Source: Lacisediminihabitans sp040549465
GTDB lineage: Bacteria > Actinomycetota > Actinomycetes > Actinomycetales > Microbacteriaceae
Assembly: GCF_040549465.1 (NCBI RefSeq)
Contig: NZ_JBEPTL010000010.1
Coordinates: forward strand, 1 to 64,000
Direction of reading: 5' to 3'
Length of the DNA stretch: 64,000 nt
A model generated the notes under the pieces. That model made no database searches, had not been told where the DNA came from, and was given only the letters and a program-made list of their open reading frames with translations. A program made the translations under genes and the position numbers. Of the stretch, positions 31,114-38,651 are shown in pieces (within the stretch, counting starts at the first letter, position 1; each line of letters begins with the position of its first letter).

Positions 31114-32259
31114 TTACGGCCAGATCGGATTGACGAACCCGCCCGAGGCCTTGATCTGCATCACGGCAGCCGCCCCGCGATTGCGAACACCAACACCAAG
31201 TCCACGCTCGTAGATGCTGCCGATCAGCGGGTAGTTCGCACTCGCCTGGACGCCGGGGATCAGTCGCAATCCCTGGCTCTCCGGGCGCGGGTGCTGCCGG
31301 AACGCGAGCGGGTTGCGCGGGCTGTTGGCCCCAGCCGTGCCGACAGCCAGAAGGTATCCGCTCGGCACATACGGGCTTTCGAAGATCCAGGCGTCGCCGT
31401 AGCTTCCGATGATCGGCAGGCCGTTGAACGACGCCGGTGCACGATCCCCGACGATCAACTTATCTGTGAGGTACGCGGGCGCAGTCACAGACGGGATGAA
31501 GTCGAAGGGGTTGATCAGCGGGTTCAGCGGATCGCGGCGCAAACCCCGGATCGTCTCGCCCTGCGCGGAGTTGACCATGATGACGATTCGCTCGTTCTGA
31601 GCCGGGAGACCGTGGCCGTGATGCTGGATGGTCTCGATCAAGTCGCGAAGGTCTCCACCGTCAACGGTCGCAGCACCCGATACGAGATAGTGGCTGTGGT
31701 TGGCACCGACGCTGCGCCCCGCGAATGTCGGCGGATTGTCGTCAGGCTGGCCAGAGTACAGCGAGTAGATCTGCACGCCGTTTTCGTTCACCTCGCGAAG
31801 ACCAGCAGTCGATGGCGCGGTCAACGCCGAAAGGGTCATGCGAAAGAGCAACCGATTGTCGGCTGCGATTGCGGAGATGTGCTGAGCGGCCACCTGCTCG
31901 GCAGTGGCATCGCGAAGGAACTTGCGAGTGAAACGCGTCGAAGAATCCCACCATTCGAGCGGGAAGCCGACGAGGTAACCTTCCGGCGTCGCTCGGCCTG
32001 CGAGCGGCTGGCCAAATTCGGATGCCTTCTCGAACTCCCAGCCGGTGCCGTCCAGTGCGAGAGTGTCGGACGGTGCGGTGGTGTCGTAAGTGAAAAGACT
32101 AGCGATGAGATTTCGTGCGTCGTTCGAGAGCGACAGCGCGTCGTTGAATTCACTCCACAGAGTGTTCAAGTTCACGCCATCAGCCGTCTGAGTGAGCACG
32201 TCAGCGCCCACGTTGAAGCCACGGTCGGCTCCAGTAATGTCGCGGAACAAGATGTTCAC
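31114..32259 (-). CDS. Putative major capsid protein
   Basis: 381 residues from a GTG at 32259 with AAGGAG five bases upstream. The N-terminal helix (LNTLWSEFNDALSLSNDARN), the FEKASEFGQP block and the C-terminal IYERGLGVGVRNRGAAAVMQ stretch resemble coat proteins of actinobacterial phages with the HK97 fold. There is no signal peptide or enzyme motif. No protease, portal, tail or large terminase gene accompanies it. In satellites a private capsid gene can give small capsids suited to the small genome. Encapsulin or another shell protein is an alternative. The call is by pattern, not by search. Confidence 0.6.
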   Translation of the reverse strand: MNILFRDITGADRGFNVGADVLTQTADGVNLNTLWSEFNDALSLSNDARNLIASLFTYDTTAPSDTLALDGTGWEFEKASEFGQPLAGRATPEGYLVGFPLEWWDSSTRFTRKFLRDATAEQVAAQHISAIAADNRLLFRMTLSALTAPSTAGLREVNENGVQIYSLYSGQPDDNPPTFAGRSVGANHSHYLVSGAATVDGGDLRDLIETIQHHGHGLPAQNERIVIMVNSAQGETIRGLRRDPLNPLINPFDFIPSVTAPAYLTDKLIVGDRAPASFNGLPIIGSYGDAWIFESPYVPSGYLLAVGTAGANSPRNPLAFRQHPRPESQGLRLIPGVQASANYPLIGSIYERGLGVGVRNRGAAAVMQIKASGGFVNPIWP

Positions 32260-32438
32260 AGCAACTCCTTACGGTCAGTGAATGGAATGCGTGACCGCGG
32301 GTCGACGCTAGAGATTCCTGACTTGAACGAGGAGAACTAGAACGCTCTACAACTCATCCTCAACAGAGGTGCGGTTGCCACTGGCAATTGCCGTTTTGTT
32401 GTTGAAATTTGATTAGATCACATCCGGGCACCCAATGC
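32260..32438. other. Right-end non-coding region of the element
   Basis: Holds the capsid gene promoter area. GGCAATTGCC (32383-32392) is a 10-bp palindrome and the adjacent stretch to 32424 is AT-rich. In the excised circle this region would lie directly upstream of the integrase. Confidence 0.4.
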
Positions 32439-32469
32439 ACCATAGGGCGCAAGAAGTGCACATTCTATC
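32439..32469 (-). other. attR: element-side arm plus core TC
   Basis: The 23-bp arm (32439-32461) is the exact inverse complement of the attL arm, followed by ATTCTA and TC (32468-32469), then host sequence AACGCTGCAG. Six bases separate arm and core on each side, so attP is symmetric. Confidence 0.85.
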
Positions 32470-32548
32470 AACGCTGCAGTACTGCCCGACCTGCCAGACC
32501 GGCGGCAAGCCGCTGGCCGACAGAGTGCTGTCGCGGCTGCTCAAATAG
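32468..32548 (+). pseudogene. Fpg/Nei family DNA glycosylase, 3' part
   Basis: From TC at 32468 the frame reads STLQYCPTCQTGGKPLADR then VLSRLLK and TAG at 32546-32548. It contains the second cysteine pair of the zinc finger (CPTC) and the family's CQTGGKPL tail. It has no start of its own and completes the 5' part at 19904-20683 in frame. It converges with rbfA. Confidence 0.92.
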
Positions 32549-32557
32549 CGGAGTTAA

Positions 32558-32998
32558 TTAGTCGTCGTCGTCGTCGATGATGCGCGGCTTGACGTAGGGG
32601 TCCTCGTCACCGGCGTACTGCGCCGACTTCTTGAGGCTGTCGGTCTCGGCGTCGCGGGTGTGCGCTTCGGCGAGCAGAGCCTCGATGTGTTTCGCGTTCT
32701 CGGGGATGGCATCCGCGATGAATTCGAGCGACGGTGTGAGGCGCGCCGTGATGTTCTTGCCGACCTCACTACGGAGCATGCCGGTCGCCGACTTGAGGGC
32801 TACCGCGGAATCCAGGCGCTCCTCGTCGCTGCCGTACACGGTGTAGAAGATCGAGGCGTGCTGCAGGTCGCCTGTCACCTTGACGTCAGTGATCGTCACG
32901 AATCCCAGGCGCGGGTCTTTAAGCCCGCGCTCGAGAGTCTTGGCCACAATCACTTTGATGCGGTCCGCCATCTTGGCGGCGCGTGCCGGATCAGCCAT
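32558..32998 (-). CDS. rbfA: 30S ribosome-binding factor A
   Basis: A 146-residue RbfA, a KH-like protein needed for 16S 5'-end maturation and cold adaptation. It begins ADPARAAKMADRIKVIVA and has the family blocks LGFVTITDVKVTGDLQHA and LRSEVGK...RLTPSLEFI. The tail ends in an acidic run of five Asp. It follows infB on the same strand, separated by a 131-bp gap with a large hairpin. Confidence 0.95.
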   Translation of the reverse strand: MADPARAAKMADRIKVIVAKTLERGLKDPRLGFVTITDVKVTGDLQHASIFYTVYGSDEERLDSAVALKSATGMLRSEVGKNITARLTPSLEFIADAIPENAKHIEALLAEAHTRDAETDSLKKSAQYAGDEDPYVKPRIIDDDDD

Positions 32999-33035
32999 GT
33001 TTATTCAGCCCTTCTCACCGTGTGGTACTAACCGA

Positions 33036-33119
33036 GTCGTCGGATGTCGGTGTCCGGCTAAGGAAGCTTGCAGAGCCTGCGTAGCTCCGCTTCCGCGCCG
33101 GGCACCGACATCCGTCGAC
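33036..33119 (-). terminator. Large hairpin between infB and rbfA
   Basis: Positions 33036-33058 pair with 33097-33119 over 23 bp with two mismatches; an inner stem GGAAGC/GCTTCC also forms. No T-run follows, so it may be a processing site, a weak terminator or a mobile palindrome rather than a classic terminator. Confidence 0.6.
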
Positions 33120-33129
33120 GTCCCGAGGG

Positions 33130-35802
33130 TTAGACCCGCGGCTTCTCCTTGAGTTCGATCGTCTCGATCTCATCACCGATCTGGATGTCGTTGAACTTGC
33201 CGAGTCCGATACCGGCCTCGAAGTCCGTGCGGACCTCGGTGACGTCATCCTTGAATCGGCGCAGCGATTCGATCGCCAGGTTGTCCCCGACCACGACACC
33301 GTCGCGGATGACCCGCGCCTTAGCATTCCTGGTGATGATTCCGGAGCGAACGATAACACCCGCGATGTTTCCGACCTTGGAGGAACGGAAGATCTCGCGC
33401 ACTTCGGCGACACCGGACTGCACCTCTTCGAACTCGGGCTTGAGCATTCCCTTGAGGGAGTTTTCAACATCCTCGAGCGCCGCGTAAATCACCGAATAGA
33501 AGCGAACGTCGACACCCTCGCGAGCGGAGCGCTCGCGAGCCTTCGTGTCGGGACGCACGTTGAATCCGATGATGATCGCGTTGTCGATGGTTGCGAGGTT
33601 GACGTCGCTCTCGGTGATCGCACCCACACCGCGGTGGATGATGCGCAACTGCACGCTGTCGTCCACCTCGATTTTGAGCAGCGACTCCTCCAGCGCCTCG
33701 ACGGCACCGGAAACGTCACCCTTGATGATGAGGTTGAGCGATTCGACCTTGCCGTCTTCGAGGGCCTTGGTGAAGTCCTCGAGACTGATGCGCTTGCGAC
33801 TGCGAGCCAGCAGGGCGTTACGCTCGGCTGCTTCGCGCTTCTCGGCGATCTGGCGTGCCGTGCGGTCGTCGTCGGTGACCAGGAAGGTGTCACCGGCGCG
33901 GGGAACGGAGGTCAGTCCGAGCACCGAGACCGGGCGAGCGGGTGTCGCGAGCGCCACCGAACCGCCGTTCTCGTCGAACATCGCGCGGACACGGCCGTAA
34001 GCCGTTCCGGCGACGATCGCATCTCCGACCTCGAGGGTTCCCGACTGGATGAGCACTGTCGCAACGGCGCCGCGTCCCTTGTCGAGCTTCGCCTCGATGG
34101 CGACACCGCGTGCGTCCTTGTTGGGGTTCGCGCGCATATCGAGTCCGGCATCCGCTGTGAGCAGCACCGCGTCGAGAAGCTCGGGGATGCCGACCTTGTT
34201 GAGCGCCGACACATCAATGAACATGGTGTCTCCACCGTATTCTTCGGCGACCAGACCGAACTCGGTGAGCTGCTGGCGCACCTTGGCGGGGTTGGCCCCC
34301 TCCTTGTCGATCTTGTTGATCGCGACCACGATCGGCACGTTCGCCGCCTGGGCGTGGTTCAACGCCTCGATCGTCTGGGGCATGATGCCGTCATCCGCCG
34401 CGACCACAAGAATCGCGATGTCGGTGACCTGCGCACCACGGGCACGCATGGCAGTGAACGCCTCGTGACCTGGTGTGTCGATGAAGGTGATGGCGCGTTC
34501 CTGGCCCTCGTGCTCTGTGACGACCTGGTAGGCACCGATGTGCTGGGTGATTCCACCCGCTTCACCGGCGACGACGTTGGCGTTGCGGATCGCATCGAGC
34601 AGGCGCGTCTTACCGTGGTCGACGTGGCCCATGACGGTGACGACGGGGGGCCTGGCGACCAGGTCTTCGTCGGTTTCGTCTTCGAGCTCCTGGTCGAGGT
34701 CGAGGTCGAAGCCGGCGAGCAGCTCGCGGTCCTCGTCCTCAGGGGAGACCATCTCGATCTTGAATCCGAGCTCGTCGCCCAGGATGTCGAAGGTCGCCTC
34801 GTCCAGCGACTCGGTCGCCGTGGCCATCTGCCCCAGGTGGAACAGAACGGTCACGAGGTTTCCGGGGCTGGTGTCGATCTTGTCGGCGAAGTCCGTGATG
34901 GATGCGCCGCGACGCAGACGAATGATCGACTTGCCGTCACCGCGAGGGACGCTGACGCCACCGAGCGACGGTGCTTCGCGCAGTTCGAATTCTGCCCTCT
35001 TCGTCCTCTTGGACTTGCGAGCCTTGCTCTTACCGCCACCGCGACCGAAGGCGCCGGCGGTGCCGCCGCCGGGTCCACGACCACGGCCGCCACCGCCCGC
35101 TGGACGGTTCGGGCCGAAGTTGGATCCCGGAACTCCCGCTGGAGCGCCACCGGGACGGAAACCGCCACCGGCACCGGCCGGACGACCGGGGCCGCCTGGA
35201 CGGAATCCACCGCCGGCACCGGCAGGGCGCTGGCCGAAGCCGCCCGGACGCTGCTGGCCCTGGCCTGGCCCGCCGGGGCGCGGCGCGCCAGGACGAGGCG
35301 CAGACGGGCGTGGGATGCCGGTCGGCGAAGCAGCCGGGCGGGTGTTCATACCCTGGGTGCTCGCGTAGGGGTTGTTGCCGGGGCGCGGAGCTCCTGGACG
35401 CTGCATCCCCTGGGTGCTCGCGAACGGGTTATTACCCGGACGTGCGGCTCCTGGACGCGGGATACCCGAGCCTTCGCTCGGTGCCGCGGCTGGTGCTGCT
35501 GGCGCGGCCGGAGCTGGCACCTCAGGTGCTGCGGCAACCGGCGCTTCCGGCGCGGCGGGCGCTGGTGCGGCCGGGGCTTCAGCGATCGGCGCCGGGCGCG
35601 GCGGAGCAGCGGGAGCAGCGGCCTTTTCAGGCGCTTTGATCCCGTCGGCTTCGAGCGCGGCCCGGAGCTTGCGCGCTACCGGTGGTTCGATGCTTGAGGA
35701 AGGTCCCTTGACGAATTCGCCCATTTCCTTGAGCTTCTCAAGGGCCTTCTTACTGTCTATGCCGAGTTCTGCGGCGATCTCGTGCACGCGTGGTTTTGCC
35801 AC
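33130..35802 (-). CDS. infB: Translation initiation factor IF-2
   Basis: 890 residues. The IF2_N domain (1-60, KPRVHEIAAELGIDSKKAL) is followed by a long Ala/Pro then Gly/Arg/Pro-rich linker (about 60-265) with repeated NNP-F/Y-ASTQGM units. The second IF2_N, the GTPase domain (G1 GHVDHGKT at 392-399, DTPGHE, NKID) and domains II-IV follow. It recruits fMet-tRNA to the 30S subunit. The linker repeats are typical of actinobacteria and vary between species. Confidence 0.97.
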   Translation of the reverse strand: MAKPRVHEIAAELGIDSKKALEKLKEMGEFVKGPSSSIEPPVARKLRAALEADGIKAPEKAAAPAAPPRPAPIAEAPAAPAPAAPEAPVAAAPEVPAPAAPAAPAAAPSEGSGIPRPGAARPGNNPFASTQGMQRPGAPRPGNNPYASTQGMNTRPAASPTGIPRPSAPRPGAPRPGGPGQGQQRPGGFGQRPAGAGGGFRPGGPGRPAGAGGGFRPGGAPAGVPGSNFGPNRPAGGGGRGRGPGGGTAGAFGRGGGKSKARKSKRTKRAEFELREAPSLGGVSVPRGDGKSIIRLRRGASITDFADKIDTSPGNLVTVLFHLGQMATATESLDEATFDILGDELGFKIEMVSPEDEDRELLAGFDLDLDQELEDETDEDLVARPPVVTVMGHVDHGKTRLLDAIRNANVVAGEAGGITQHIGAYQVVTEHEGQERAITFIDTPGHEAFTAMRARGAQVTDIAILVVAADDGIMPQTIEALNHAQAANVPIVVAINKIDKEGANPAKVRQQLTEFGLVAEEYGGDTMFIDVSALNKVGIPELLDAVLLTADAGLDMRANPNKDARGVAIEAKLDKGRGAVATVLIQSGTLEVGDAIVAGTAYGRVRAMFDENGGSVALATPARPVSVLGLTSVPRAGDTFLVTDDDRTARQIAEKREAAERNALLARSRKRISLEDFTKALEDGKVESLNLIIKGDVSGAVEALEESLLKIEVDDSVQLRIIHRGVGAITESDVNLATIDNAIIIGFNVRPDTKARERSAREGVDVRFYSVIYAALEDVENSLKGMLKPEFEEVQSGVAEVREIFRSSKVGNIAGVIVRSGIITRNAKARVIRDGVVVGDNLAIESLRRFKDDVTEVRTDFEAGIGLGKFNDIQIGDEIETIELKEKPRV

Positions 35803-35923
35803 TGTTCTCCTTCTCGGGCCAACTCCCGATGAGGAGAAGGCCGTTAGTTACGGACGGGACTCATTTCGAGCCGCTCATTAGTTGTCACTCATTAGTTGGT
35901 CACTATGCCGTTCAGCCTGTTCT

Positions 35924-36199
35924 TCAGGACACCTGGTTGGAGGTGCCGACTGGTGGTGGTGTTTTCGATTGTCTGAGTTGTTCCGCATCGAGCACGCCGT
36001 CGACCCGAAGCGCACGGCCAAAAGCCCTGCGTTTGATCGAGTTTTCGACGCATTCGAGGGTGGGATGCACCCAACCGCCTCGGCCTGGAAGAGTTGCGGA
36101 GTGATCCGCTACCACTTCGCCGTTTCGCGCAACAACCCTCAGAAGAGAGGATCGATCAGCGCGGCGTCGGCAGCCGAGACAGGTTCTTACGGGTTCCAT
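35924..36199 (-). CDS. ylxR: YlxR family RNA-binding protein
   Basis: 91 residues from the ATG at 36199, with AAGGGG about six bases upstream; longer readings lack homology. MEPVRTCLGCRRRADRSSLL with CxxC (C7, C10), the VAD, GRGGWVHP and C..... blocks are the DUF448 signature. YlxR sits between nusA and infB in many bacteria. It is a small basic protein reported to bind RNA and to act as a regulator in some species. Confidence 0.9.
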   Translation of the reverse strand: MEPVRTCLGCRRRADRSSLLRVVARNGEVVADHSATLPGRGGWVHPTLECVENSIKRRAFGRALRVDGVLDAEQLRQSKTPPPVGTSNQVS

Positions 36200-36335
36200 C
36201 TTATCCCCTTGCTCAACGCCCCGTGGCGCGGTGACATTCCCGAGCGGCAGCATGCAGCACGTAGCACGCAGCAACCGAACCGCCAACGCTGACGCGTCGT
36301 CGATCCGGCGCGCGAATCGACAACCAGCCGCCAAC

Positions 36336-37334
36336 TCAGTCGTCAGACTCCAGTATCGAATCCGGCTGGATGTCGATTCGCGCGCCCGTCAGCTTCGCAG
36401 CGAGCCGGGCGTTCTGGCCCTCCTTGCCGATGGCGAGGGAGAGTTGGTAGTCGGGCACGAGGGCACGGACCGCCTTCGTCGCCGCGTCGATCACGTACGA
36501 CGAGGTGACCTTGGCCGGCGAGAGGGCGTTGGCTACGAAAGTTGCCAGGTCTTCGTTGTAGTCGACGATGTCGATCTTCTCGTTGTTGAGTTCAGCTGTC
36601 ACAGAACGCACACGCTGGCCTAGTTCACCGATGCAGGCACCCTTGGCGTTCACACCCGGCTCGTTGGCTTTGACCGCGATCTTGGTTCGGTGTCCGGCCT
36701 CACGAGCCAGCGACACGATCTCGACGACACCGCTCGCGATCTCCGGCACCTCGAGGGCGAAGAGCTTGCGAACGAGGGATGGATGCGTGCGTGACACAGT
36801 GATCTGCGGACCCTTGAGCCCCTTGCTCACGCTCGTCACGTAGACGCGGATGCGCGACCCGTGCGCATAGTCCTCGCCCGGCACCTGCTCTTCCGGAGGC
36901 AGGATCGCTTCGATGGTGCCAAGATCGACGTGAATCATCCGCGGGTTGGGTCCCTGTTGGATGACGCCGGCGACGATGTCGCCCTCGCGACCCTTGAACT
37001 CGCCGAGTACCTTGTCATCACCGATGTCGCGCAGGCGCTGGTTGATGACCTGTTTCGCGGCGAAAGCTCCAATGCGGCCGAAGTCGTCGGGGATGTCTTC
37101 CGCCTCGCCGATCACCTCGCCATCGTCGTTGAGTTCTGGCACGTAGATGTGCACCCGACCGCTCTTGCGATCGAGTTCGACCCGAGCAACCTCGTTGCCG
37201 TCCTTGCTCTCCGGCGTGGACGTGTGCTTGAGGTACGCGGTCAGGATCGCCTGCTCGATGATCACGACCAGTTCTTCGAAGGGAATTTCACGTTCGCGCT
37301 CCATGAGCCGCAGCACGCTCAGATCAATCTCCAC
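36336..37334 (-). CDS. nusA: Transcription termination/antitermination factor NusA
   Basis: 332 residues: N-terminal RNA polymerase-binding domain, S1 domain (about 130-200, EFKGREGDIVAGVIQQG), and KH1/KH2 (about 205-330, AGHRTKIAVKANEPGVNAKG; YQLSLAIGKEGQNARLAAKL). The C-terminal acidic repeats of E. coli NusA are absent, as usual in actinobacteria. It controls pausing and termination and heads the nusA-ylxR-infB-rbfA cluster. rimP, the usual preceding gene in many bacteria, is not here. Confidence 0.95.
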   Translation of the reverse strand: MEIDLSVLRLMEREREIPFEELVVIIEQAILTAYLKHTSTPESKDGNEVARVELDRKSGRVHIYVPELNDDGEVIGEAEDIPDDFGRIGAFAAKQVINQRLRDIGDDKVLGEFKGREGDIVAGVIQQGPNPRMIHVDLGTIEAILPPEEQVPGEDYAHGSRIRVYVTSVSKGLKGPQITVSRTHPSLVRKLFALEVPEIASGVVEIVSLAREAGHRTKIAVKANEPGVNAKGACIGELGQRVRSVTAELNNEKIDIVDYNEDLATFVANALSPAKVTSSYVIDAATKAVRALVPDYQLSLAIGKEGQNARLAAKLTGARIDIQPDSILESDD

Positions 37335-37456
37335 CGAGTGCCTCCACTATTCAACTAGTCCGTCGTGCACGAAGACGCGCGCCCGAAGTATCCCTCTAAG
37401 TTAGCAGGCCGCAGAAGTCCGCCGACCTGCTCCTTGCTCCCCCGCCCGGCTCGCGA

Positions 37457-37510
37457 ATCGTGAAATCTGGCGCATCCGCAGCGCGACACGCGCCAATTTC
37501 GACGACTCGC
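37457..37510. repeat. Imperfect palindrome downstream of the DUF559 gene
   Basis: TCGTGAAATCTGGCGC and GCGCCAATTTCGACGA form imperfect arms. The right half (GCCAATTTCGACGACTCGCG) is nearly the same as the right half of the palindrome at 38585-38604, so the DUF559 gene has related palindromes on both sides. Confidence 0.5.
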
Positions 37511-37512
37511 GG

Positions 37513-38451
37513 TCACCAGCCCTGTCGTTCGCGATCCTTCAGAATGGTGTGCACTCGTTCGAGAAATGCATCGGGATACTCGAACAGATCCGCAGCAGTG
37601 ACACGGATCACGCGATACGACGCGGCCTCGAACAGTTCCCGGCGCAGGATGTCCCTGCGGAATTGGCGCTTGCTCGTCCTGTGCCCGTCGCCCTCATACT
37701 CGAGCACCACATGCCAGCGCTCGAGATGCAGATCCGGGTGCAGAGTGATGCCCCCACCGTCGACCAACACTGGGTCGTTGACCAGAGGTTCCGGGAGTCC
37801 GGATCCCGCCAGCAGCAGGCGAAGCAGCGACTCGGGACGCGAGTCGACACCACTCCGCAACCGCGGCACTGCCCAGGCCAGCACTTTTGCTCCGCGACGA
37901 CCGCGATGACGGATGACCGCCTGCTCGAGTTGCTGCACCGAGCACGGTGCCGGCCCTCTCGAGCCGCCAGGCAGACGTGGACCCGTGATCAGGAAGTCGC
38001 CGACCGCGACGAGATCTTCTCGACTCAACTGAGACGCCAGATGGCACCAGGTATCCGCCGCCGACACTACCGGAAGGCCGTTCACCATGTCGACACTGAC
38101 GTCGTCGGCAGTGAGCGCATGCCCGCTTACTCCCGCGCGACGCGGCGGAGTTCCGGATCCACGCGTCGAAAGGTGAAGCGGCAGCAGGGGCATCCGATCC
38201 GGCATCGGCATTCCGTACAACGCGGCCGCAGTGCTGTGGCTGAAGTAGTGCCCTGCGCTCAGGAGCGGCTCGTACGCGCGGCACATGCCGGTGATGGTCA
38301 GCAGGTCGAGGTCAATCGCGCTCATCGAGTGGAAAGGGTGCTGGACATCCGCATTACGAAGCCGCCCGCGCCCCAGGCCATGCTCCGCTCGGTCACTGGT
38401 GCGGAAAGCTGTTCCGCGAAGAGCGGCAGGTATCTCTACTCGTTTGGGCAT
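37513..38451 (-). CDS. DUF559-type endonuclease-fold protein with AbiEi-like N-terminus
   Basis: 312 residues. The N-terminal half (LLSAGHYFSHSTAAALYGMP, TADDVSVDMVNGLPVVSAAD) resembles type IV toxin-antitoxin AbiEi antitoxins. The C-terminal half has the Vsr-like DUF559 fold: HPDLHLERWHVVLEYEGDGH, then KRQFRRDILRRELFEAASYR. The Asp and Glu of a PD-(D/E)XK-like site are visible. Such proteins are numerous in Microbacteriaceae and appear in variable positions; their task is unknown. It stands between proS and nusA, flanked by related palindromes. Confidence 0.75.
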   Translation of the reverse strand: MPKRVEIPAALRGTAFRTSDRAEHGLGRGRLRNADVQHPFHSMSAIDLDLLTITGMCRAYEPLLSAGHYFSHSTAAALYGMPMPDRMPLLPLHLSTRGSGTPPRRAGVSGHALTADDVSVDMVNGLPVVSAADTWCHLASQLSREDLVAVGDFLITGPRLPGGSRGPAPCSVQQLEQAVIRHRGRRGAKVLAWAVPRLRSGVDSRPESLLRLLLAGSGLPEPLVNDPVLVDGGGITLHPDLHLERWHVVLEYEGDGHRTSKRQFRRDILRRELFEAASYRVIRVTAADLFEYPDAFLERVHTILKDRERQGW

Positions 38452-38548
38452 CACACGACTGTGCGTGAATGCGCGCCAGCCCGCTGGGGTTCTCCACAGC
38501 CGCCAGCCGTCGAGTTTCGGTCTGGCCAGCCCCGAATCTCAGCCCGTC

Positions 38549-38600
38549 AGTCGTCGAAAATGGCGCTATTCGGCCACAGGAGGAGCCATTTTCGACGACT
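38549..38600 (-). terminator. Perfect 16-bp palindrome between proS and the DUF559 gene
   Basis: AGTCGTCGAAAATGGC (38549-38564) and GCCATTTTCGACGACT (38585-38600) are exact inverse complements with a 20-base loop. It can act as proS terminator; there is no T-run. It resembles the palindrome at 37457-37510. Confidence 0.6.
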
Positions 38601-38651
38601 CACGTGATAGCTGCATGATCGATGCGCGATCGCCTGCATCCGCGTGAACAG

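Larger units (their letters stand above)
20684..32469. mobile_element. 11.8 kb serine-integrase element (phage-satellite-like) inserted in the Fpg/Nei gene
   Basis: The boundaries are set by the two halves of the glycosylase gene and by 23-bp arms that are exact inverse complements at 20692-20714 and 32439-32461. The content in order is integrase, small hypothetical, cargo (lipoprotein, PH-SHOCT, membrane protein), ART-like protein plus resolvase, palindromic region, helicase, primase, small protein, HTH regulator, small genes, CxxHGG protein, zinc-ribbon protein and a putative capsid protein. Base composition is less GC-rich than the flanks. There is no portal, large terminase, protease, tail or lysis gene. 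I interpret it as a satellite or integrative element that replicates by itself and may use a helper phage. Confidence 0.9.

Noticed and set aside
33634..35697. A 687-codon frame on the plus strand opposite infB
   Set aside because: Antisense shadow of infB caused by high GC; its sequence is Asp/Val/His then Arg/Gly-rich low complexity and infB is unmistakable.
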